A DNA stretch of 34,808 nucleotides, taken from NCBI GenBank assembly GCA_029056055.1, contig JAIDCC010000093.1, forward strand, positions 1 through 34,808, read 5' to 3'. Position 1 is the stretch's first letter. The number at the start of each line of letters is the position of its first letter. Source of the stretch: Duncaniella sp. Lineage in GTDB: Bacteria > Bacteroidota > Bacteroidia > Bacteroidales > Muribaculaceae. The notes below the pieces were generated by a model. It was given only the letters and a program-made list of their open reading frames with translations, searched no databases and was not told the origin of the DNA. Shown piece by piece: positions 1 to 7,482 of this stretch. A program made the translations under genes and the position numbers.

Positions 1-21
1 CCATTCCCCATTCCCCATTCC
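1..21. repeat. Heptamer tandem repeat (CCATTCC x3)
   Basis: Three exact copies of CCATTCC open the window, 33 bp before the tsaD start. The array may extend beyond the left edge. The same heptamer, on the other strand, recurs upstream of porQ at 8587-8611. Both arrays read CCCCATT in the direction of the downstream gene. Confidence 0.7.
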
Positions 22-53
22 AAATTAATATTTCCCTCCTCACTTCTCGTTAA

Positions 54-1070
54 ATGAAAACCATCATCCTCGGCATAGAGTCGTCATGCGACGACACGTC
101 GGCGGCAGTCATAGCCGACGGCCTCCTGCTCAGCAATGTCATCGCCTCTCAAGATGTACATGCCGAATATGGCGGCGTAGTGCCCGAACTCGCTTCGAGA
201 GCACATCAGCAAAACATCCTCCCCGTGGTCGACACAGCCCTGCGCCGTGCCGGAGTCAGCCGCTCCGACCTCTCGGCCATCGCCTTCACACGCGGCCCCG
301 GTCTGCTCGGCTCGCTCCTCGTGGGCACCTCGTTTGCCAAAGGCATGTCCCTCGGCCTGCGTGTCCCCATTGTCGACGTCAACCATCTCCACGGCCACGT
401 CCTCTCCCACTTCATCCGCCGCGAGGAGACCGACACCGTGCCCGAATATCCCTTCATCTGTCTGCTCATCTCAGGTGGCAATAGCCAGATTATCCTCGTG
501 CGCGCCTACAACGACATGGAAATCCTCGGTCAGACCATCGATGATGCCGCCGGCGAAGCATTCGACAAATGCGCTAAGGTCATGGGTCTCCCCTACCCCG
601 GCGGTCCGCACATCGACCGCCTCGCTGCCGAAGGAAATCCCGAAGCTTTCAAGTTTGCAAAGCCCCACATCCCCGGGTTCGACTATAGTTTCAGTGGCCT
701 CAAGACCTCGTTTCTCTACACCCTGCGCGACCATCTGAAGACCGACCCCGATTTCATCGAACGCAACAAGGCCGACCTTGCCGCCTCGCTCCAAAAAACC
801 ATCATCGACATCCTCCTCGACAAACTCGCCAAGGCCGTCCGCGAGACCGGAGTCAAGACCGTTGCCATAGGCGGAGGCGTTTCGGCCAACTCGGGAGTGC
901 GTGCAGCCATCGAAGAGTTCTGCCGTCGCCGCGGCCTCACCGCTTTCATCCCGCCCCGACTCTTCACCACCGACAATGCCGCCATGGTGGCAATAGCCGG
1001 CTACTACAAATATCTCGACCGCGACTTCTGCCCCTACGACCTCGCTCCCTACGCCCGCGTCAACGTCTGA
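54..1070 (+). CDS. tsaD: tRNA N6-adenosine threonylcarbamoyltransferase TsaD
   Basis: TsaD transfers the threonylcarbamoyl group from threonylcarbamoyl-AMP to A37 of tRNAs that read ANN codons, working with TsaB and TsaE in the cytoplasm. The 338-residue protein has the family's usual length. It opens with the ASKHA-type signature GIESSCDDTSAAV (residues 7-19), carries the metal-binding histidine pair in HLHGH (111-115), has SGGNS at 140-144, and ends with the DNAAM segment near residue 305. The start is the first ATG of the frame and gives the expected N-terminus MKTIILGIESSCDD. No Shine-Dalgarno is seen, as is usual in Bacteroidetes. cinA follows after 30 bp on the same strand, so the two are probably cotranscribed. 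The promoter must lie in the first 50 bases or outside the window. Confidence 0.97.
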   Translation: MKTIILGIESSCDDTSAAVIADGLLLSNVIASQDVHAEYGGVVPELASRAHQQNILPVVDTALRRAGVSRSDLSAIAFTRGPGLLGSLLVGTSFAKGMSLGLRVPIVDVNHLHGHVLSHFIRREETDTVPEYPFICLLISGGNSQIILVRAYNDMEILGQTIDDAAGEAFDKCAKVMGLPYPGGPHIDRLAAEGNPEAFKFAKPHIPGFDYSFSGLKTSFLYTLRDHLKTDPDFIERNKADLAASLQKTIIDILLDKLAKAVRETGVKTVAIGGGVSANSGVRAAIEEFCRRRGLTAFIPPRLFTTDNAAMVAIAGYYKYLDRDFCPYDLAPYARVNV

Positions 1071-1100
1071 CCCCCAACGCCCCTCTAATTTCTCAACCAC

Positions 1101-2357
1101 ATGAATCTCTCTGTCATCGTAATAGGCGACGAAATCCTCCTCGGACAAGTCATCGACACAAACACATCAGCCATAGCACGCACCATCGGCCCCGCAGGCT
1201 GGCGCGTGGCCGACGTCCAGACCGTCGGAGATGATGCCGACGCCATCCTCACAGCCATCGACCGCGCTTTCGCAACCTCCGACGCCGTCATCACTACCGG
1301 TGGCCTCGGCCCGACGAAAGACGACATCACCAAGCAGACCCTCATCCGCCGCTTCGGAGGCGAACTCTACGAAAACGCCGAAGTGCTTGAAAACGTCGAA
1401 CGCCTCGTGGCCCGTCGCAAAATGAAACTCAACGACCTGACACGCGCCCAAGCCATGGTGCCCACCTCGTGCCGCGTCATTCAAAACCGCGTCGGCACGG
1501 CTCCTATCATGTGGTTTGAGACCCCGGAGGGTAAAGTGCTCGTCACGATGCCCGGCGTGCCCTTCGAGACCGAAACAATGCTCCCCGAGGTTTTCGGCCT
1601 ACTGCAACGACGCTTTCCAAGCCCCGACCATTTCGCCCACGCCACCCTCATGGTGACCGACTACACCGAAAGCGCACTCGCCGAACACCTCGCCTCGTGG
1701 GAAGCCGCCCTTCCCCCTCACCTCCACCTCGCCTACCTCCCTCAACCCCGCCTGATACGTCTGCGCATCGACGGCACGCACACCGACCAAGCCTTCATCG
1801 AAGCCGAGGTGGCCCGTGCTGCCGAAGAAATCAAAGCCCTCGTAGGCCCCGCACTTCTCGCCGACTCCGACGTCACTCCCGCCGAAAATCTCCTTGCCGA
1901 AGCACGTCGCGAAGGCTTCACGATAGCCACAGCCGAAAGTTGCACCGGAGGCAACATAGCCCACACCCTCACGCTCATCCCCGGAGCCAGCGACGTCGTG
2001 GCCGGAGGTGTCGTCTCCTACTCTAACGACGTCAAAATGCGTCTCCTCGGAGTCGACCCCGCTACCCTCGACACCCTCGGCGCAGTCAGCATCCCCGTAG
2101 TCGAACAGATGGCCCGCGGAGCACTCGCAGCCACAGGCGCCACCCTCTCCATGGCCACCTCGGGCATAGCAGGTCCCGGAGGAGGCACACCCGAAAAACC
2201 GGTAGGCATGGTATGCATCGCAGCCGCCATCACCCGCGACGGCCAGACCAACGTAGTCTCCGAAACCGCCTACTTCACCGGCTCACGCAGCCGCGTCATA
2301 GCCTCCGCCACCACCCGCGCCCTCATCCTCGCCACCCAACTCCTCCGCCGCCCCTGA
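1101..2357 (+). CDS. cinA: CinA family nicotinamide-nucleotide amidohydrolase
   Basis: This is a full two-domain CinA of 418 residues. The N-terminal molybdopterin-binding-like (MoCF/COG1058) domain covers about residues 1-170 and includes TTGGLGPTKDD at 65-75. The C-terminal amidase domain covers about 260-418; the conserved serine-containing segment TAESCTGG is at 277-284 and SGIAGPGGG lies further on. In the family the C-terminal domain deamidates NMN in pyridine nucleotide salvage, and the N-terminal domain is linked to ADP-ribose pyrophosphatase activity. The link to competence comes from Gram-positive homologues and should not be assumed here. It sits 30 bp after tsaD with no promoter seen between them. 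A copy of the GTCCC repeat begins 6 bp after the stop codon. Confidence 0.95.
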   Translation: MNLSVIVIGDEILLGQVIDTNTSAIARTIGPAGWRVADVQTVGDDADAILTAIDRAFATSDAVITTGGLGPTKDDITKQTLIRRFGGELYENAEVLENVERLVARRKMKLNDLTRAQAMVPTSCRVIQNRVGTAPIMWFETPEGKVLVTMPGVPFETETMLPEVFGLLQRRFPSPDHFAHATLMVTDYTESALAEHLASWEAALPPHLHLAYLPQPRLIRLRIDGTHTDQAFIEAEVARAAEEIKALVGPALLADSDVTPAENLLAEARREGFTIATAESCTGGNIAHTLTLIPGASDVVAGGVVSYSNDVKMRLLGVDPATLDTLGAVSIPVVEQMARGALAATGATLSMATSGIAGPGGGTPEKPVGMVCIAAAITRDGQTNVVSETAYFTGSRSRVIASATTRALILATQLLRRP

Positions 2358-2362
2358 AATCC

Positions 2363-2460
2363 CTGTCCCACCGTCCCACGACACGCCACATACGCCTCCA
2401 TGCACGGACGGTGCCTCCGGCACGTTTCTCCTGCACGGCCACATAATCATTTATCCTACA
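2363..2460 (-). repeat. Dispersed repeat, modules B and C, inverted copy
   Basis: Read on the minus strand, this copy has module C (GATAAATGATTA, then CCGTGC, then the hairpin GTGCCGGAGGCAC and CGTCCGTGCATGG) followed by the right arm of module B (GGCGTGTCGTGGGACGGTGGG). The same order is seen on the plus strand at about 9000-9125 and 21596-21775. It begins just after the cinA stop. Confidence 0.75.
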
Positions 2461-2510
2461 GACGATACACACGTCAATAGTCGTAAATGTTTTTTAGGCA
2501 TAGAAACGCC

Positions 2511-2580
2511 GTCCCAAGTGTCCCAAGCGCAGGCGTCCCGTGGGACAATGGGACAGCGTGGGACAACATAATTCAGGCAT
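2511..2580 (+). repeat. GTCCC/GGGAC dispersed repeat (module B)
   Basis: The left arm has GTCCCAAGTGTCCCAAGC, the centre is CAGGCGTCCCGTGGGAC, and the right arm is GGGACAATGGGACAGCGTGG. It continues into ACATAATTCAGGCAT, the sequence that also follows module B at 8665-8685 and 8862-8877. Confidence 0.85.
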
Positions 2581-2590
2581 TAGCGGGTAG

Positions 2591-2610
2591 GGACGTGCCA
2601 TGGCACGTCC
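2591..2610. repeat. Perfect 20-bp palindrome GGACGTGCCATGGCACGTCC
   Basis: The sequence equals its own reverse complement over all 20 bases and is centred on an NcoI-like CCATGG core. It lies 11 bp after the B repeat. Confidence 0.95.
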
Positions 2611-2660
2611 GCGGAGACCCACGAGGGCGAATTGACCGCGGCGCTGTGCATCTTTGCTGC

Positions 2661-2680
2661 AGACGCGCCATGGCGCGTCT
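2661..2680. repeat. Perfect 20-bp palindrome AGACGCGCCATGGCGCGTCT
   Basis: A second perfect 20-bp palindrome with the same GCCATGGC core but different outer arms, 50 bp from the first. The shared core with covarying arms suggests a common origin. Confidence 0.95.
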
Positions 2681-2767
2681 CTACCTGCAAATCAGACGAT
2701 TAGCGGGAAGATACCTGTACTATCTCGGGGTGAAGGAGTGTCGTAGGACAGCTGCCGGGGCAATATT

Positions 2768-2854
2768 CATCCCCTTCAGGGATGTTCTTGAGTGATAGAA
2801 CGTTTCCCCACGAATGAATTCGTGGGGCTTTGAAATTCATCCCCTCTGGGGATG
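2768..2854. repeat. Cluster of three REP-like hairpins
   Basis: Three strong inverted repeats follow each other: CATCCC/GGGATG (2768-2773 with 2779-2784), CCCCACGAA-TGAA-TTCGTGGGG (2806-2827), and CATCCCC-TCT-GGGGATG (2838-2854). The first and third share the lead-in ATTCATCCCC. The layout, paired short hairpins in a gene-free stretch, resembles REP/BIME elements; that assignment is inference. Confidence 0.75.
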
Positions 2855-2859
2855 GGTGT

Positions 2860-2905
2860 CCCAGATGTCCCAAGGGACGCAATCGGGTGGGACAGCAGTG
2901 AATGG
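2860..2905 (+). repeat. Partial GTCCC/GGGAC repeat (module B)
   Basis: Two left-arm units (GTCCCAGAT, GTCCCAAGG) run into GGGACGC, and TGGGACAGC follows after a short spacer. It is a short or decayed copy. Confidence 0.6.
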
Positions 2906-2935
2906 GTTAATGAATGTTAATTAGGTTTATAACTA

Positions 2936-2966
2936 TTGTATTTAAAATGTATTTTGTATAACTTTG
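2936..2966 (+). promoter_or_regulatory. Bacteroidetes promoter for the BspA-like gene
   Basis: The -33 box TTG (2936-2938) and the -7 box TAACTTTG (2959-2966) are separated by exactly 20 bases, matching the Bacteroidetes housekeeping consensus. Transcription should begin near 2972, leaving a leader of about 95 nt before the start at 3067. Confidence 0.75.
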
Positions 2967-3066
2967 CAAACGGATGGTTTGCCGGGTAGATTGATTTCGT
3001 CATCTTACGCTTAGCATACTCAGACGCACGGAGATTTTTCATTTTAACCAGTAATTATAATTTACT

Positions 3067-5109
3067 ATGGGCAGAATTTTCATTTTCCTTTTGGCCTGCG
3101 CTGTCACTCTCGTGACGCGAGGCGCCGTCGGCGACACGTTTGAAGCCGATGTGTTTGTTTTCACAGTGACGTCTGAAAATCCTAAAGAGGTGTCGGTGGC
3201 TTCGAATAGAGATCAACCTGATGCAATCAATATTCCAGAGACGGTGACAAATGGCGGGAACACGTACACGGTCACGTCGATTGCTCCCAAAGCTTTCCGC
3301 TACCTTAATAAGTTTCGTTCGTTGTCGATGCCTTCGACTGTGACTGAGATAGGCGACAATGCTTTCGAGGGTTGCGACGGTTTAACACAGATAATATTCA
3401 GCCGGAATCTTCGCAAAATCGGAAATAATGCCTTTGCTTATTGTATCGGTTTTTCGGGTTTCACCATTCCCGTGGTAGAGGAATTCGGCACCTATGTGTT
3501 TTCGGATTGCAGTCAGTTGCAGTCGGTCACTCTTCCGAGCAACATGACTTCGATACCTGAGGGTATGTTTAATAATTGCACGAAGCTTTCAAATATTACA
3601 CTCCCGGAGGGGTTGAAGACGATTGGAAAATCAGCGTTTACCGCTTGTGAAAGTCTTAGCGATATCAAATTGCCGGATGGACTCGAAGCGATTGGAGAGC
3701 AGGCTTTCGGTAGTTGCACATCCATCAGCGATGTTGTTATACCGGCTTCTCTTTCGCGGATTGATAAAGAGGCTTTCGCTTGGTGTCGTTCGCTGAAGCA
3801 GTTTGAAGTGGCTTCGGGCAACCGTTATTTTTCAGCAAATGACGGTGTGCTTTACGATTACGATAAGCTGAACATTATTTTCGTGCCTTATGTGAAGCGT
3901 TCGGTCAACATTCCGTCGAGTGTGACGGTTATCACGGCAGGAGCTTTTGCGGGTCACACTATGTTAGAGAAAGTGACCATGGGCGATGCAGTGACTGCTA
4001 TCGGAGAGAAGGCATTCTGGAATTGTGAAAAGCTGTCAGAAATCCGTTTGCCGGAAACGGTGACCTCCATCGGAAAATCAGCTTTTGCTTCTTGCTCTAA
4101 GCTGACCGAAATAAAATTTCCCGTCGGGTTGAAAGAATTGGGTGAAAGTGCGTTTAACTCCTGTGGCCTGACTACTCTCACCCTACCTCCACTGATAAAG
4201 GTAATACCGGAACGGTGCTTTGATGATACCAAATTAACGGAAGTTGCCCTTCCCTACGGAGTGACAAAGATTGAGAAGCAAGCCTTTCTATATTGCCGTA
4301 ATTTGACAACAATAGTCCTCCCCACGACTGTCACCTCAATCGGAGAGGGCGCGTTTGGATATTGCGAAGCGCTCACGGAGATGGTGGTTCCCGAAGGGGT
4401 GACCGAGTTGGGCAACGGTGTTTTCAATGGGTGCAATGCACTGAGTCGTATCTCACTCCCGGCAAGCTTAAGCACACTTCCGCCGGAGACATTTAAGGGT
4501 TGCTCAAAGTTGGAGGCTCTCTACGACCATCGTGACAAGCCGCAGCAACTTAAGCAGAATGTGTTTGATGGGGTGTCGTCAGACTTGACCATCTATGTGC
4601 CTCGCGGAGCGAAAAGTGCCTATGACGCTTCTGAACTCTGGAATATGTATTTCTCGAAATTTCTCCAGATGGGCGGGGCTGATTTGACGCTAAGCCAAAA
4701 CACCCTCTCGCTGATGGAGGGAAAGAGGACCACTCTGAAGGCCACCGTGACTAAGGATGCCGATGTAGTGATTAGAAATCAGGCGTGGAAGAGTTCGGAC
4801 ACGGATGTGGCGATTATAGACGCAGGCGGTGAACTCTATGCTTACGGGGCCGGAAGCGCAGTGGTGTGGTATTCGTGCAAGGACGACTACGGATGCCCGC
4901 ACGTGGCTGTGTGTACGGTGACCGTCACGCCCGACCCGTCGGGAATTGACGAGATTGTAATTGATGAGGGGGCTGAAGATGTCGATGCTCCGGCTGAATA
5001 TTTCAACCTCCATGGTGTGCGTGTCAATGCCGAATCACTCACCCCGGGCATCTATATCGTGCGCAAGGGCGGGAAAGTGAGGAAGGTTGCCATTAATGGG
5101 GGATTTTGA
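3067..5109 (+). CDS. BspA-like leucine-rich-repeat surface protein
   Basis: This is a 680-residue exported protein. Residues 1-22 form a signal peptide (a hydrophobic stretch ending near AVG). Residues about 55-500 hold many LRR_5 (BspA-type) repeats of about 23 residues with the pattern LP..VT.IG..AF..C..L. A typical BspA linker (IYVPRGAKSAYDAS) follows, then an Ig-like/Big_2-type domain (about 540-625), and the C-terminus has YFNLHGVRV...GIYIVRKGGKVRKVAI, resembling sorting tails of type IX-secreted proteins. The family is surface-exposed and often involved in adhesion, but no ligand can be inferred here. The gene is clearly less GC-rich than its neighbours and sits alone between two repeat islands, which suggests acquisition or a distinct history. 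It has its own promoter (2936-2966). Confidence 0.88.
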   Translation: MGRIFIFLLACAVTLVTRGAVGDTFEADVFVFTVTSENPKEVSVASNRDQPDAINIPETVTNGGNTYTVTSIAPKAFRYLNKFRSLSMPSTVTEIGDNAFEGCDGLTQIIFSRNLRKIGNNAFAYCIGFSGFTIPVVEEFGTYVFSDCSQLQSVTLPSNMTSIPEGMFNNCTKLSNITLPEGLKTIGKSAFTACESLSDIKLPDGLEAIGEQAFGSCTSISDVVIPASLSRIDKEAFAWCRSLKQFEVASGNRYFSANDGVLYDYDKLNIIFVPYVKRSVNIPSSVTVITAGAFAGHTMLEKVTMGDAVTAIGEKAFWNCEKLSEIRLPETVTSIGKSAFASCSKLTEIKFPVGLKELGESAFNSCGLTTLTLPPLIKVIPERCFDDTKLTEVALPYGVTKIEKQAFLYCRNLTTIVLPTTVTSIGEGAFGYCEALTEMVVPEGVTELGNGVFNGCNALSRISLPASLSTLPPETFKGCSKLEALYDHRDKPQQLKQNVFDGVSSDLTIYVPRGAKSAYDASELWNMYFSKFLQMGGADLTLSQNTLSLMEGKRTTLKATVTKDADVVIRNQAWKSSDTDVAIIDAGGELYAYGAGSAVVWYSCKDDYGCPHVAVCTVTVTPDPSGIDEIVIDEGAEDVDAPAEYFNLHGVRVNAESLTPGIYIVRKGGKVRKVAINGGF

Positions 5110-5116
5110 GTAGGAC

Positions 5117-5365
5117 GCTGTCCCATATGCCCCACGCCGATGGCGTGTCGTGGGACAGTGGGACAGCGTGTGACAACCAAATTCAGGAATAAGCGGATGT
5201 GTCGCAGGGGCGAAAGATTACGTCGCCATGTACGGACATGCCTTTGGCATGTAGGAGGTGCGCAGCGTCTCTTATGATGAAAATTTCCGCGATTACATAT
5301 TCGCTTATCTTCTGTATGATAAATGATTCCCCTGCGCGGCGGAAGGGTGTCGTGGGACGGCGGGG
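5117..5365 (+). repeat. Dispersed repeat, modules B and C
   Basis: Module B (about 5117-5180) has CTGTCCCATATGCCCCACG, then GGCGTGTCGTGGGACAGTGG and GGGACAGCGTGTGACAACC. Module C (about 5181-5340) follows, with ATTCAGGAATAAGCGG, the hairpin ACATGCC-TTT-GGCATGT near 5236-5252, and TATGATAAATGATTCCCC. A last half-arm (GTGTCGTGGGACGG) runs up to the stop codon of the exonuclease gene at 5366. The element fills the gap between the convergent BspA-like and exonuclease genes. Confidence 0.8.
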
Positions 5366-5869
5366 TCAATTGGTGAGGGCGAGGCAGATTTGCGCGCAGC
5401 CCATGGCGTCGGGGAGGGCCTGGTGGTGGTCGGAAAATTCGATGCCGAGGTAGCTGCACACTACGGGGAGTGAATAGGAGCCGATGGCGGGTTTGCGTAT
5501 GGCGCGGCGTGCCATGAGGTAGGTGCAGTAGAAGGGATATTCGGGATAGTCCATGCGGTAGACGCGGTGGCAGGCACGGATGCATCCTTCGTCGAAAGCT
5601 TTGTTGTGGGCCACGAGAGGGAGTCCTTCAAGCCAGGGATGGAGGTCGCGCCAGACGGCGTCGAAAGTGCGGGCGTTTTCGGTGTCGCGCATCGAGATGC
5701 CGTGGATGGTCTCGGTGAAGCGTCGCACATAGTATTCAGGTTCGGGCTTGACGAGTTCGTAGAAAGTGTCAACCACCTGACCGTCTCTGACCTTGACGGC
5801 ACCGATGCTGCATATGGAGGTGCGCTCGTAGTTGGCTGTTTCGACGTCAATAGCTACAAAATCTTTCAT
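5366..5869 (-). CDS. DnaQ-like 3'-5' exonuclease
   Basis: A stand-alone DEDDh exonuclease of 167 residues, related to the epsilon subunit of DNA polymerase III. Exo I is AIDVET (D8 and E10 as metal ligands), Exo II includes VAHNKAFDEG (D93), and Exo III-epsilon is H149 with D154 in HHQALPDA (the Hx4D pattern). It therefore has all catalytic residues. The protein is little more than the nuclease domain, which fits small Bacteroidetes proteins annotated as exonucleases; a role in repair, proofreading or RNA trimming cannot be told apart from sequence. It starts 31 bp downstream of ispH on the same strand and is probably the last gene of the porQ-cmk-ispH operon. A dispersed repeat abuts its stop. 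Confidence 0.9.
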   Translation of the reverse strand: MKDFVAIDVETANYERTSICSIGAVKVRDGQVVDTFYELVKPEPEYYVRRFTETIHGISMRDTENARTFDAVWRDLHPWLEGLPLVAHNKAFDEGCIRACHRVYRMDYPEYPFYCTYLMARRAIRKPAIGSYSLPVVCSYLGIEFSDHHQALPDAMGCAQICLALTN

Positions 5870-5900
5870 AAGTATAATGTAAAATGGGAGAGGCTGAATT

Positions 5901-6779
5901 TCAGATGACGGCTTTGACGGCGTCGGCCACCTGCTCCATGAGCCAGCGGGGGGTTGAAGTGGCGCCGCAAATGCCTATGGTCTCGGCTCCGGCTATCCAT
6001 GCGGGAGAGAAGTCGGCGGCTCGCGAGATGAGGTAGGTGTTGGCGTTGACGTCGCGGCACTCGTTGAACAGCACCTTGCCGTTTGAGCTCTTGGCACCCG
6101 CCACGAAAAGCACCACGTCGTGGGCCGATGCAAATTCGCGCAGATGGGCCACGCGGTTGGCCACCTGACGGCAGATGGTGTCGTAGCTGCGAAATTCTAC
6201 GCCCGGGTGCATGCGTTCGGAGATGGCGCTGACCATGCTTGCGAGGCCTTCGAGGCTCTTGGTGGTCTGCGAGTAGAGGGCGATGGGGCGCGAGAAATCA
6301 ATGCGTCCGTCGAGCTGCGAGAGGTCTTCGACCACGATGGCCGTTCCGTCGGTCTGTCCGACGAGGCCGTTGACTTCGGCGTGGCCGGCCTTTCCGTAGA
6401 TGATAATCTGCAATCCCGATTCGGGCGAGGCGAGCGACTCCTGATAGGTGGCTTTGATGCGCTGCTGGAGGCGAAGCACCACGGGGCAGGTGGCGTCGAC
6501 AATTTCGATGCCCTTTTCGGCAGCTTTGGCATAGGTCGAGGGGGGTTCGCCGTGGGCGCGGAGCAGGACACGAGCGCCGGGGAGACGGTCGAGGTCGGCG
6601 TGGGTGATGGTGGCGAGACCGGCACGCTGCAGGCGTTCCACTTCGTCGCCGTTGTGGACGATGTCGCCCAGGCAATAGAGAGGCTCGGGGGTGCGGCTCA
6701 GTTCCTCCTCGGCTTTACGGATGGCTGTCACCACGCCGTGGCAGAATCCGGAGCGGGCGTCAATCTCAACCGTTGGCAT
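5901..6779 (-). CDS. ispH: 4-hydroxy-3-methylbut-2-enyl diphosphate reductase
   Basis: IspH is the last enzyme of the MEP isoprenoid pathway. It reduces HMBPP to IPP and DMAPP with an iron-sulfur cluster. I chose the internal ATG at 6779 (MPTVEIDARSGFCHGV) because it gives a 292-residue protein with the normal N-terminus; an upstream ATG at 6833 would only add residues read from the cmk coding region in another frame. The three cluster cysteines are C13 (SGFCHGV), C98 (DATCPVV) and C203 (DTICRQV). The proposed proton-relay glutamate is in AEVNG (E135), and SSNGKVL is at 231-237. The start overlaps the cmk stop by 14 bp, which implies translational coupling. Confidence 0.96.
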   Translation of the reverse strand: MPTVEIDARSGFCHGVVTAIRKAEEELSRTPEPLYCLGDIVHNGDEVERLQRAGLATITHADLDRLPGARVLLRAHGEPPSTYAKAAEKGIEIVDATCPVVLRLQQRIKATYQESLASPESGLQIIIYGKAGHAEVNGLVGQTDGTAIVVEDLSQLDGRIDFSRPIALYSQTTKSLEGLASMVSAISERMHPGVEFRSYDTICRQVANRVAHLREFASAHDVVLFVAGAKSSNGKVLFNECRDVNANTYLISRAADFSPAWIAGAETIGICGATSTPRWLMEQVADAVKAVI

Positions 6780-7482
6780 GAAGTCGGGCAATGGTGTTGT
6801 GGAACAGCGAGAGCAGGAAGGCATTCTGCTCATCTTTTGTCATGTCGGAATTGTCGAGGCGCACGGCGTCGGGGGCACAGCGCAGGGGGCTTTCCTCGCG
6901 GTGCTCGTCGATGTAGTCGCGCGAGCGGACGTTTTCGAGCACCTCGTCATAGCTGACGTTCTCGCCCTTGGCCTGAAGTTCGAGCAGACGGCGGGAGGCT
7001 CGTTTTTCGGCCGAAGCGTCGCAGAACACTTTCATCTCGGCATGGGGAAACACGGTGGTGCCGATGTCGCGTCCGTCCATGACGATGCCTTTGGTGGCAC
7101 CCATCTCGCGCTGCATCCGGGTGAGGGCATGGCGCACGGCAGGGATTGCCGCCACGGGCGAGACATGGGCCGAGACTTCGAGGGTGCGGATGGCGCTTTC
7201 CACCACTTCGCCGTTGAGGGTGGTGAGCTGCGAGCCGTCGGGCCTGACAGCGAAATCTATCTTGATGGCGGGAAGAGCTGCGGCAAGAGCCTCGGTGTCG
7301 ACAGAGCCGTCGGCGCCAATCAGGCCGTGACGCATGGCCCAGAGGGTGACGGCACGATACATAGCGCCCGAGTCGATGTAGCGGTAGCCGATGGTCGACG
7401 CGAGCGCGCGCGCCATGGTGCTTTTGCCGGTAGACGAATAGCCGTCGATGGCTATGATGATTTTATCTGTGTCAGAACTCAT
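6766..7482 (-). CDS. cmk: Cytidylate kinase
   Basis: Phosphorylates CMP and dCMP with ATP to supply CTP and dCTP. The 238-residue protein has the P-loop GYSSTGKST (14-22), the CMP-binding segment DSGAMYRAV (37-45), and the conserved DGRDIGTTVFP near residue 145. Length and motifs are standard for bacterial Cmk. The gene overlaps porQ by 11 bp upstream and ispH by 14 bp downstream, so the three genes are read as one transcript with coupled translation. The GTGCC-free serine-rich P-loop (YSSTG) is common in Bacteroidetes Cmk proteins. Confidence 0.96.
   Translation of the reverse strand: MSSDTDKIIIAIDGYSSTGKSTMARALASTIGYRYIDSGAMYRAVTLWAMRHGLIGADGSVDTEALAAALPAIKIDFAVRPDGSQLTTLNGEVVESAIRTLEVSAHVSPVAAIPAVRHALTRMQREMGATKGIVMDGRDIGTTVFPHAEMKVFCDASAEKRASRRLLELQAKGENVSYDEVLENVRSRDYIDEHREESPLRCAPDAVRLDNSDMTKDEQNAFLLSLFHNTIARLHANG

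Larger units (their letters stand above)
2358..3066. other. 709-bp hairpin-rich intergenic island
   Basis: No credible gene is present; the short open frames have no recognisable protein features and run through palindromes. The island holds an inverted B/C repeat (2363-2460), a plus-strand B copy (2511-2580), two perfect 20-bp palindromes (2591-2610 and 2661-2680), three hairpins (2768-2784, 2806-2827, 2838-2854), a further B-like fragment (about 2860-2905), and finally the promoter of the BspA-like gene (2936-2966). Confidence 0.8.

Noticed and set aside
2487-2795. A 102-codon frame after cinA
   Set aside because: It crosses a module B repeat and two perfect palindromes, so it is better explained as non-coding repeat DNA.
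6780-6833. Longer ispH start at 6833
   Set aside because: The extra 18 residues (MSRMPSCSRCSTTPLPDF) are read from within cmk and do not match the family N-terminus; the start at 6779 does.
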